A DNA stretch of 64,000 nt, taken from assembly GCF_958298935.1 (NCBI RefSeq), contig NC_084931.1, positions 16,643,334 to 16,707,333 on the forward strand. Reading direction: 5' to 3'. A program made the position numbers and the translations under genes. This DNA comes from Phragmites australis (taxonomy: Eukaryota > Streptophyta > Magnoliopsida > Poales > Poaceae). Numbering within the stretch: position 1 is the stretch's first letter; the number at the start of each line of letters is the position of its first letter. Under the pieces are notes generated by a model. It had not been told where the DNA came from. It was given only the letters and a program-made list of their open reading frames with translations, and made no database searches. This document shows positions 36,075-45,590 of the stretch, piece by piece.

Positions 36075-38010
36075 AGTACTTAATCGACCGCTGGATTATT
36101 GTTGCCTAGAAAAAACTAACAAGTATGCTAGTATGAAACTAGCTTGTTGATTTATTCTCTTTGAGTAAGATGCTAAGATTTTCATTTCGCACTTAATTTA
36201 GTCTTTAGGTCGTCAAGCAATTATTTTAGTCTCTCTGGGTCATCTTGATTGGCTCAGAAGTCATATAGCTATATGTTAACCAAGTGCAAAATCTTATATT
36301 AGAGACTAGAAAATAGAAATTGATAAGCTTATGGAAACATGGGATGGGAATATTTTTTCCGGCGAAGAAACATATCATAACAACATATACATAAGATAAA
36401 AAATATATGCCCTACAAAGTTTGAAACATAATACTCAAACCAGGTCTTAGGCCAACTCAAATCCACCTCGAGCACTTGGTCTAAAAAAAAAACCACCATG
36501 AGTAGTGCACAAAGAAAATTTCTTTTCAAGAACATAACTTCAAATTGATTGTACATTGGAATTGTGTTTGTCTAGATGACTTGAAAGAGCATCATGACAA
36601 TGAAGGCCTTAGAAGGGTTAGCACTTCATCTAAGAACAACTATTGTTCTAGATATTGTCCTATTCTCCCCCAACCCCAAAAAGAAAAAATGTCATCTGAG
36701 TGCAAAGGACATGTTGATGCAACTTATTGAATTTAAAAAACTTGCAAATAAAATATTTCTATTATTTTCGGCAGTTCAAACTTTAAAGATAGAGAAAAAT
36801 GATTGATGCTGGTTTTTGCCACTGCTTTCTTAAGATGAACTTGGTAACTGGTATGACGCAGGGCTACTCAAATTTACCAAAAGACATCATGCAGGTAGTT
36901 AAAACATTAAGTGCATGAAACTTCATAGGTTTAAAGGTGGTTTCTAAATTGAAGAGCGTATAAAACAAAATAAAAAAACTCCCCACCTTTTTCAATTATG
37001 ACCTGCTTCTACTTCCACCCCACTCCTAACTGGTGCATCTTCCACAGGAAGTGAAAATGCAAAAACCAAAAAACCACAATAATATATTGGTCTAATTTGG
37101 TCAACTCCAATAGAAATAAACTTGAATGCCAGATGCAAGCACTAAAGCAATCCATTATGAAACTAGAGTGTTCTTGGCAAAAGCTGATATTAATGTGTGG
37201 TTCCAAATTTTGAGGTACAAGTCTGATCAGAATTTATAAATATTTTGGCAAAAGTTGACAATGTAGCCCAAAAAGACTCTACTACTTACCCACATCGTAT
37301 TGTGCCTAGTTAACTAGCAAATATTTAGTAAACAACTCTACAAAAAAATCTCAGTAGAAACTGAATTGAAATCTAAGTATTTATAGTGGTACTGGTGCCC
37401 AAAGTTCAAAACACTGAATGCACATCACGAGTATTTGTGTAAAAGAACAGATCTCAAAGATGAAATTTCCTACTTTCTTTGTATCCTATTTCCCTAATCT
37501 AAAATTTGCTTTGCATTGTGTGTGGAGTCCATCTTTTTTCCTCCAACATACACAAACTTGCATACATCATATGTATATATCCTCAATTGGAGAAAGCCGG
37601 TTGTATACATAACATACATATGTGGCAAAAATTTTGGTGCAAACCGACTGCTCTGTGCAAACAATCCAAGTGTGCTCCACAGTTCATTGCTGTCACTTAT
37701 AGTATGTACCCATCCCTCACAAAGGTAGCGCAAATCATGTAGGGGCGGAGCTAGGGTTCCTTACCCCCACATGCTCACTCAGAATCAGCATTCTACAAAT
37801 GCAATTCAAAACCAAGGTAGTACAACGAATCAAATGGATGCAAGATCAAGTCACTTAACCTCAAAACTATAGACGAGGGCGCTGTCGACCACATCACGAT
37901 GGCCGGCATCACAGAGAAGAGGGGGGGGGGCATCACACGGCCGGCCGGAGAATCGACTGCGATGGCTCGGCCGGGAGGGGGATATGGAACTACTCATCGG
38001 CGGCGGCGGT

Positions 38011-38150
38011 TCCTCCTCGGCGCTGTCGACCTCGGCGGCGGTGGCTCCTCCTCGGCGCTATTGACCTCAATGGCGGCAGCTCCTCCTCGGCGCTGTCGAA
38101 CTCGGCGGCGGCGGCTCCTCCTCGGCGCTGTCGAAATCGGCGGCGGCGGC
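38011..38150. repeat. 35-bp minisatellite, 4 copies, in the TNPA-gene leader
   Basis: TCCTCCTCGGCGCT recurs at 38011, 38046, 38081 and 38116, a strict 35-bp period. It lies between the internal TATA box and the first coding exon. A period not divisible by three and stops in all useful frames suggest an untranslated leader. Confidence 0.9.
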
Positions 38151-38280
38151 GGTGACGGCGGCTCCTCGGCGCGGTCACACTCGGCGGAAATGGAGAGCGC
38201 GGGAGGCAGACGAATGGATAGCCTAACGGCGCGGTCGATGTTTTTGTGAAAGCACTAGGGTTTTCAGGGCCACGCTCGGT

Positions 38281-38290
38281 TATATAAATA
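38281..38290 (-). promoter_or_regulatory. TATA box for the CACTA-1 TNPA-type gene
   Basis: TATTTATATA on the minus strand, directly downstream of the internal CCGCCTGTGG array and upstream of the GC-rich minisatellite leader. Orientation and spacing fit a core promoter for the accessory gene, whose first recognised coding exon begins 2.2 kb away, implying a long 5' intron. Confidence 0.65.
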
Positions 38291-38295
38291 GAAAC

Positions 38296-38455
38296 GATTT
38301 CCACATGCGGTTGACCTAAGGAACCGCCTGTAGACGGTTCACCTAAGGAACCGCCTGTGGAAATGGATTTTCACAGGCGGTTCCTTCGGTGAACCGCTTG
38401 TGAAAATACATTTCCACAGGCGGTTTCTTAAGTCAACCGCCTGTGGAAACCTGTG
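38296..38455. repeat. CACTA-1 internal copy of the subterminal array
   Basis: Six to seven copies of AACCGCCTGTGGAAA and its complement, the same words as at both element ends, located between the TNP2 3' end and the TNPA-type promoter. Units alternate in orientation and form palindromes with 2-8 bp spacers. Confidence 0.92.
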
Positions 38456-38493
38456 GAATGTTTTTTTGCTTGTTTGGGAAATACTATTCTAAT

Positions 38494-38609
38494 ACATATT
38501 AAAGCATCTTAAATATTCTATTACATATTAAAGCATCTTAAATATTCTATTACATATTAAAGCATCTTAAATATTCTATTACATACTAAAGCATCTTAAA
38601 TGCATACAA
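38494..38609. repeat. 29-bp tandem repeat, 4 copies
   Basis: ACATATTAAAGCATCTTAAATATT units begin at 38494, 38523, 38552 and 38581. They lie just downstream of the TNP2 stop at 38696, probably in its 3' untranslated region. Confidence 0.92.
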
Positions 38610-38695
38610 GTCCTTAATACAAATTAAAGCTTATCCTAATTGTATACAAATTTCAGGGTTCTATCACATTGGAAAATAATTCGCATAACATTGCA

Positions 38696-40396
38696 CTATT
38701 TGCCTTGAACTTTTTTCCCTACACCATCCAGACGCATGTACGGCATCACAGATCTATCGAGGGTTGCTTCTACAAGTTTCATCTTTTCTGGATCTCCAAA
38801 AGGCGGCACGTCATCAAATTGATTGTATTCTTCCGCATCCTCCACATTCTCGACTCTGACAATTCTTTGTTTTCCGGCAACAACTACATGCTTCTTTTCA
38901 TTCGCGGGGTCGATTATATAGAAAACTTGTGCGACGTGATCAGCGAGTACCCACGGGTCATCTTTGTGGCCTACAATGCTGAGGTCGATAATTGTGAAGC
39001 TGTAGTTGTCCACCGCCACGCCATTTGGGTGTTTGACCCATTTGCACCGAAAGACGGAGATCTGCAGATTCACTCCATAGTCGAGTTCCCAGATTTCTTC
39101 TACGAACCCATAGTAGGTGACCTTTTCCCCTGTTGTGTCATAGGCTTCTGTTCGAACGCCGCTGTTTTGGGTCGTGCTCTTCTTGTCTTTTGTTTTGGTA
39201 TAAAATGTGTACTCATTAATGTCATACACTTGCCATGACGTAACTAAACTTGATGGGCCACAAGCCAATATTTTCACATTTTTTTTATCTAGAGATTCAC
39301 CGTCCGGAAGGTTTTGGTTCTTGAACCATGTGGTGAAGCGACGCTTGTGCTCTTTCAAGATCCAATCATATGAGCGGCCTTGATTTTTTGTGTAGAGCTC
39401 ATTTAGGTGTTGCTCGACATACGGCGCCACTAATTGGATCTGCTGCAATATGGTGAAATGTGCTTCTTCCACTGCTTTATAATCATGATCGATGAACCTT
39501 TTCTTTCCTTTGGTCCCTCTCCCAGACAACCTCCCCTCATGTCGAGATACAGGTACACCAATGGGATTAGAATCTTTTATGTAATCGATGCAACACTCAA
39601 CGACTTCCTCAGTACTGTAGCCCTCAATCATGGAACCCTCTGGGTGAGCACGATTCCGTACATAGCCCTTCAGAATGCCCATGTACCGTTCAAACGCATA
39701 CATCTGATGTAAGAATACAGGGCCCAGCGCAATTATCTCATTCACGATGTGAACCAAGAGGTGTACCATGATATCGAAAAAGGATGGAGGGAAGCACATC
39801 TCAAGTTGGCACAAAGTTTCTACCAACGAACTATGTAGAGCACCCAGTTTTTCAGCATCGATCACCTTCTGAGCAATTGCGTTGAAGAAGTGACACAACC
39901 GTGTGATGACCACCTTTATGTATCTTGGCTTGATACCCCATATTGCAATAGGGAGCATCTGCGTCATCATCACATGACAATCAAAGTCATGTGATTCTGC
40001 GTGGCGCAGCATTTCCTCCAGATCAAAGTCAGCATCATCATCCAGATCAAAATTGGCATCATCATCCATCATAATATCAGTGTCGCCTTCGACTGCTCCC
40101 TCATCATCACCATCTACTTGATCAGCAGCGATGTCCTGGTTTGGTTTGCTTGTACGTTGTTCACCGTGATTGGATCAACATTTGTAATCCTCAACAAAAC
40201 CTCTCAAGATCAAGTGCGATTTTATTATACTTGATTTGTCCCACAATTTCTGGTTCTTGCAGTCAGAACATGGACAATATATTTCCTTTGTCTTCTTAGT
40301 TAAAGCGTCCTTCTCTACGGCTTCAATAAAAACAGAGAGTCCTTTGATGTATATTTCTCCATATCTTGGCGCATCATACATCCATGCTCTGTCCAT
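38696..40396 (-). pseudogene. tnp2: CACTA-1 TNP2 transposase lacking the catalytic Transposase_21 region
   Basis: I chose the start MDRAWMYDAPRYGEIYI at 40396, which matches the usual TNP2 beginning; the frame is open further upstream without homology. The N-terminal Transpos_assoc domain contains a CPCSDCKN zinc motif. A single TGA at 40175-40177 replaces the expected Trp after YKC; the frame then continues without break to 38696. After an Asp-rich linker and EEMLRHAE the sequence jumps directly to SHDFDCHVMMTQMLPIAI, which in complete TNP2 proteins comes after the catalytic domain. DUF4218 follows (LGPVFLHQMYAFERYMGILK, GVPVSRHEGRLSG), then DUF4216 (VFRCKWVKHPNGV, PWVLADHVAQVFYI). So several hundred residues, including the catalytic acidic residues, are missing with the frame kept. 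It cannot cut DNA; a dimerising or dominant-negative product is conceivable if the stop is read through. Confidence 0.88.
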
Positions 40397-40986
40397 CTTT
40401 AACTTCAACCACAAAATTAGATACATTAATTAATTAATTAATTAATTTGAAAATCAGAATTAAAAAGATTATTTTTAAAAGGAAAATACGGGCTTATTAT
40501 GATTATAATATGTCTACGCAATTGAATCTACATTAACGTAAATTTATGACTCAAAATAATATGAATTCATTACTCTCTCTCCCTCTCCCTCTCCCTCTCC
40601 CCTAGATCTAGAGAAAATATCCCCATTCATGATGAAACCTCCTAAGGCTAAACATCACATTCTAGCTACATTTTTAAAATATAATACTAGAATCATGTGA
40701 ATCTACACAATTAAATCAATATTGCAACAAATTTGAGCTAATTTGATGATCTAAATGGCAAGAACCATGAGCATCTCTAGATCACATTGAAACTCTAATT
40801 TAGCCTTAAATCTAAATCTAAACTTCAAAAAAATGCAAGCTAGGGATGAGATATACATACCTTATTTGGCTCCTCCAAGGAAATCAAAAACAAAACCTTC
40901 CCCACCTATTTTCCAAATCGGCCGCCACAGTAAATGCTTACTATTTCGAATAGTAAGTCTGTCTGAATGGAGCTGGCTCAGAAGGA

Positions 40987-40995
40987 GTATTTATG
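40987..40995 (-). promoter_or_regulatory. Probable TATA box for CACTA-1 TNP2
   Basis: CATAAATAC on the minus strand at the inner edge of the right-end array, about 590 bp upstream of the TNP2 start. It mirrors the arrangement at 38281-38455. Confidence 0.5.
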
Positions 40996-41004
40996 GAGTA
41001 TTTG

Positions 41005-41262
41005 CATAGGCGGTCGACTTAAGAAACCGCCTGTGGAAACTAATTTTCACAGGCGGTCCATGTAAGGAACCGCCTGTGGAAATGCTCCATTTACACAGGC
41101 GGTTCCTTACGTGGACCGCCTGTGGAAATGGATCCATTTCCACAGGCGGTCTACGTAAGGAACCGCCTGTGGAAATTACTTTTCACAGGCGGTCCTCGGC
41201 CGCACGGGGCCGCAGCCACTTTCTCAAGCGGTTCTTCCTACGAACCGCCTGTAGAAATCAAT
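41005..41262. repeat. CACTA-1 right subterminal array
   Basis: About ten copies of the CCGCCTGTGGAAA motif in alternating orientation up to 41262, ending 35 bp from the element terminus. Identical core to the arrays at 32107 and 38296. Confidence 0.92.
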
Positions 41263-41430
41263 CCTAGGTGTCTCGAAAAATAGGTTTTGTAGTAGTGAAG
41301 CTGCTTATGCATATAGGAACTTACAATTTACCATGAAAAACCTAACCTAAGAGAAAAGTGAATGATATTCGAAGACCGGGGAAGAGTGTAGCTGCACACG
41401 CCTATATAGACATGCTAATGTATTTGTCGT

Positions 41431-42182
41431 CACTATTATAGATTCAGTGAAAGCAGATAGAGTGTTATAGATGGATTCTTAGGATCTGGTACTGATAAAA
41501 TATCCATAGATGGTTGCTAAGATAGATATGTCTGTAACAGGATTGCTGCTTGGGTGTGCTAGAACTTACAGATGTTTTTTATAAATCCATCTATTTTTAT
41601 TATACAGACACAGACAGAGTTTAGAAAATCCCGTATGTGATATTGTCATAGACGATTTCTTTTAAGATCCATCTGTGTCCGTATGGTAGACACAGACGGA
41701 TTTTTTAAAAAACCTTTTGTAATTAAAGACCTAGGTACTATTTTAAATTTTACCCCTCGCTCTTCGGCTTCCCACTACCCCCCATAAAAACAAACCACTC
41801 GTCTCCCTCACTGAAATGATGAACAATTCATCTCCTTCGCTCTCCTCATTGCCATCCAAGCCCTAAGCCCCTTCCGCAAAAGTTTTTTACGATTTGTTTC
41901 TGCGAGGGAGGTTCGAGATATGCCGAGTCCCCATCCCTACACTAAGGTTAGTAGGGTATAAATCGCGGTTCCATTAAGATTTGATTCGATCTGTATACTG
42001 AGGGTCATGCAATATCTTTGTTCACTACTATCAAGTGCTGGGAGGATGGTGTTTGTTCCTATGTCTGCTTCCACGGTCTGGCTACTTGGCATCCGTTTCA
42101 GCCGTATGGAATATATGTTCTTCGTTGTTGTGAAGGGCACCACCACTACTATAGAACCGTCCTTTCATGCTAGCCCATCACT
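41431..42182 (+). mobile_element. CACTA end fragment (CACTA-2), array plus leader
   Basis: CACTATTATAGATTCAG at 41431 resembles a CACTA terminus and is followed by TAGATGGAT / ATCCATCTA-type subterminal words (41450-41700) of the kind seen at 56074. A C-rich leader-like stretch (41750-41890) follows and the fragment stops at the next element. No coding sequence remains. Confidence 0.6.
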
Positions 42183-42297
42183 CACTACTACAGAAAGTGG
42201 CTTCACTGCTGGATCTAAGTGGCATTCATTGCTGGTTGAAGGCTTCAACTGGCAGTGATAGTCCTGGCTCGAATCGATATTTTTTGGCAAAAAACAT

Positions 42298-42393
42298 GAT
42301 CTTTTTTGGCCCGACCTGGCACCCCGCAGTTGCACCATCACAAGTGATCTTTTTTGGCCCGACCTGGCACCCTGCAGTTGCACCGTCACAACT
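42298..42393. repeat. 48-bp tandem duplication
   Basis: GATCTTTTTTGGCCCGACC starts at 42298 and 42346; the two units are nearly identical. Confidence 0.92.
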
Positions 42394-42543
42394 CACGTGA
42401 TTTTTTTGCACAAAATAAGTGTGTGATTGTTGAGAATTGAACCCGAGACCTGGCCCCCTTGCGTGAGCCTATCTTACCATTCTACCATAGAGTGTTTGCT
42501 GATGGTAATAAGATATGTTTTCATTTAGTTCCTCAATTACTGA

Positions 42544-42955
42544 AACTTCAAATGATTATTTGGACATCTAAATGACTTTGTATGAAAAAGTTTTTAACTA
42601 CAAAGTTGTAGATCTTGTCAAGGCCTATTATTGTTATATAAAGTTTGTCCCCATACGACTTCGTATGAAAACGTTATGAATTTTTGAAAATAAGCTGTCA
42701 TCAATTATCATTGCTCTACCGACCACATTCTACCAACCACGTTCAAATACCAGGCACTTGACCATGTTTATCGCCTTTTGTTTAAAACATCAAATGATTA
42801 TTTCGATATCTAAATTATTTGAAATAAAAAAATCGACTACAAAGTTATAGATCTCATCGAGAGCTACAATTTTTATATAAAGTTTGTCCGTATCTGACTT
42901 CATATGAAAATGTTATGTATTTTTGAGGATAAGCTGTCGTGCATTATCACTACTG
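42544..42955. repeat. Two direct repeats of about 170 bp, 240 bp apart
   Basis: Each unit runs from AAACTTCAAATGATTATTT-like sequence through ACTACAAAGTTGTAGATCT and TATATAAAGTTTGTCC to ATAAGCTGTC. The units begin at about 42544 and 42784 and have diverged by roughly one base in six. Confidence 0.8.
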
Positions 42956-43370
42956 GTTCGTAACTCGAACCTGCAGTGATACTTGAAGAACTATCACTGC
43001 CGATTCATGGTTAGAACTGGCAGGGATAATCAATTATAACTGTCGGTTCTTTTCGAATGGACTTTAGTACTGGTCCTTGATACGAACCAGTAGTGATACT
43101 CCATCGTTGCCAGCTCATAAGGAACCAGTAGTGATGGGTCGGTATATAAGGCCTATTCTGTAGTAGTGAATGCTAGTTCATAAGCTGCGTGTAAAGAATC
43201 GGTGATCGTAGCTTATGAACCCACATTGATAAGAGTTATCGCTGCTAGCCGATGGCTTGAACAGATAGTGATGCCTAACTCCCTCATCACTGCTGATTTA
43301 AGCCACCAACCGGCATTGATAGCAGGCCATCACTGTCGGCTTGTTATATGAGTTGACAATGATGTCTCAG

Positions 43371-43380
43371 CTATATAAAA
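43371..43380 (+). promoter_or_regulatory. TATA box downstream of the CACTA-3 array
   Basis: CTATATAAAA follows the TCACTGTCGGC array directly and precedes a C-rich leader (GTCACCATTTCCTTCCCC), the same order as at 38.3 kb. Confidence 0.6.
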
Positions 43381-44082
43381 GTCACCATTTCCTTCCCCAA
43401 GCCAAAGCACAACAAATAGGAGCTTTGTTCTTACTCGGTGGAGGCCATTTTTGGTCACCAAGTTCTTGGTGGCTTTAAAATTTTGAGGAATCCTCATGCC
43501 CTAGGTGTTCCAAGGTATGTAGCTTCATCACCAATCCATTTCTAGTTAATTTTTATTTGCTAAATTAATCTAGATTTTGAAATGATGGAGATAAACCTAT
43601 GTCCATGATGTTTTAAGACAGTGTAGATACAATTATACCTCATTAATGATACTGAAGCTTCAATTATTAGCTTTATGGTGGAAAGTGTCTTTATTATTAA
43701 TTTACATTAGCTATAAGTATGAGCATATTTATTTTTTATTTTCAATAAATTAGAAAAATTAGCCATAAAATTAAGTATATAGCAAGCTCTAATTATATTT
43801 TTATTCTAATTAATTAGCAAGCTCCAATATAGAAACTTTAGGTACGAGCATATTTATTTTTGATTTTTAATGAATTAGAAAAATTAGTTAAGATATTTAT
43901 TTTTGATTTTTTATATTTCAATTATTTAGCATGCTTCGATTTGGAAACTTTATTTATGAGTGTATTTATTTTGATTTTTAATGAATAAGAAAATTTTGCC
44001 ATGATATTTAGGTATGTAGCAGAATCCAATTATATTTTTATATATTATTTAATTAACAAGCTCCAACATAGAAACTTTTTTA

Positions 44083-45495
44083 TACTACGAACAGGCAAGG
44101 AGCAAGCAGACGCTCTAGCAAAAGCCACTGTTGGGAATGGAGACATAACATTAGGCACTTTCTTCGAGGTCCTTTACCAGCCAGCAGTCGACATCTCGAA
44201 TGACACAACGGTCGCTGTTCTTCTCATTAGAGCCCCAGGCTGGAGGGTCCTCCTCCTTTCCTTCTTAAATAGAGTAGAGGAGCCAGACGACCCTGTTGCA
44301 CTCCATCACATGGAACACCACGCCATGGGCTACCTCCTAGTTGATGGCATCCTTTAAAAAGCAGGGGTCTACGCCCCCCTCCTCCGCTATGTCACAAAGC
44401 AAGAAGGGGCCGGCCTCCTCTGAGAAATTCACAAAGGGCTATGCAGGAACCACTTAGCACCCCGCGCCCTGGCTGGCAAGGCACTACGCCAGGGGCTCTA
44501 CTAGCCCATGGTTATGTCCGATGCAGAGGAACTCATGCAGACTTGCCAAGGATCCCAGTGGATGGGGCGCTGGAGCCACCATCCCCCGGCTCCCCTACAA
44601 CCAATCACCCTTGTCTGGCCTCTAGTGTGCAAGGGAATGGATCTCATCAGACCATTTCCTCGGGCTAATGGCAACCTTTGGTACGCGATAGTGGCATTGG
44701 AGTACTTATCAAAATGGGTCGAGGTCGAGCCCCTCATGGCAATCACATCAAGGAACATCTAGGGTTTCTTCTGGAAGAGCATAGTCTGCCACTTTGGCAT
44801 TTCGTGACAACTCACAATCGACAACGAAATGCAATTCGATCCTGGACCCTTTAGAGAGTTCTGTGCCGAACTCAACATCCAGCTGTGCTTCGCCGCCGTC
44901 CGTCATCCTCGCCGCCATCTATCTTCCTCAGCCCAACAGGGCCATCGAGCACACCAATTAATCCCTCTTTATTTATCATTCGAATCACATGGCAACATTC
45001 TCTCAAGCTTAAATCACCGCCTCATAGGCCTGGCTAAAGGCCTATGGGTTGAGGAGTTCAAAAAGACTTATAGTCCCTCCGAACCATGGTCACACGACCC
45101 ATAGGCTTCACCCCCTTTTGACTCCTATACGACGACGAAGCTATGACCCACAATGAGATCAAAGGACGATCACTCCGGGTACAACTACCATAGATTGCCA
45201 GATAAAGAGAGCTCTCCCTTGAACTCTCTAAGGCACATGGCTCCACACTAGCCAAAATCTCAACCACTACATCGCTGGAACCAAGACCTGGTACAATCCC
45301 AAGGTTGTGCACGATGCTTCGAATCTGGAGACCTGGTGCTATGACGTGCCCTGGCTCCAGGAAAACTATGCAGCAAATGGTAAGGCCCCTACCTGGTCCT
45401 TGAGTCCAACAGGCTTGGCTCCTACCGTCTGGCAGACATAGAAAGAACCCCTCTAGAGCACAGATGGAATGTGGAGACCCTCTGCAAGTATTATG
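44083..45495 (+). pseudogene. pol: Tat-lineage pol fragment: second RNase H end and integrase
   Basis: The sequence enters in the second RNase H (RTGKEQADALAKATVG), then the zinc-finger region, an integrase core (GMDLIRPFPRANG, IVALEYLSKWVEVEPL, TIDNEMQFDPGPF, FAAVRHPRRHLSS in place of the expected HPQ-NG-VER), and a C-terminal part ending RLADIERTPLEHRWNVETLCKYY. Many stops and frame changes are present (for example after TSRNI and FGIS). It is a different family from the element at 2.3-11.6 kb (GC-richer, different residues). The left side is truncated in AT-rich intron-like sequence; no LTR is attached. Confidence 0.82.
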
Positions 45496-45590
45496 TATAT
45501 AAGTCCTTCAAACTCCTCACCTTTTTCCGGCAAAACCAACCGCAAGAACATCTGGGGACCACAAGCCCATGACTCCCCGAGGGGACCCTA

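Larger units (their letters stand above)
32089..41297 (-). mobile_element. CACTA (En/Spm) transposon, 9.2 kb, both ends present (CACTA-1)
   Basis: The left terminus is CACTAGTACATAACG at 32089. The right terminus ends GTTTTGTAGTAGTG at 41297, i.e. CACTACTACAAAAC on the minus strand. Flanking trinucleotides AGG/AAG differ by one base. It has three arrays of the CCGCCTGTGGAAA motif (left end, internal and right end), a TNPA-type gene with a Ulp1 domain (32.5-36.1 kb) and a TNP2 gene lacking its catalytic core (38.7-40.4 kb), both on the minus strand. Loss of the TNP2 catalytic domain makes it non-autonomous, though its ends and arrays look usable by a related transposase. Confidence 0.9.
42183..43168. 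mobile_element. Short CACTA derivative (986 bp)
   Basis: Left end CACTACTACAGAAAG, right end CTATTCTGTAGTAGTG; 13-bp terminal inverted repeat CACTACTACAGAA. Flanking trinucleotides ACT/AAT differ by one base. Subterminal words of the TATCACTGC/CGGTTC type are present at both ends. It contains a 48-bp tandem duplication (42298-42393) and two 170-bp direct repeats (42544-42715, 42784-42955). No gene. Confidence 0.75.

Noticed and set aside
37899..38304. Arg/Ala-rich frames on both strands at the CACTA-1 leader
   Set aside because: Generated by the GGCGG minisatellite with a 35-bp period; frames do not join the downstream exon.
38494..38609. Regular direct repeats considered as a CRISPR-like array
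   Set aside because: Plant nuclear context; units are head-to-tail without unique spacers, an ordinary minisatellite.
42425..42475. tRNA-like B box (GGTTCAATTC on the minus strand) next to a gene-desert repeat
   Set aside because: No matching A box or cloverleaf at the right spacing. Similar degenerate words near 27900 and 53750 suggest old SINE or repeat remnants rather than tRNA genes.
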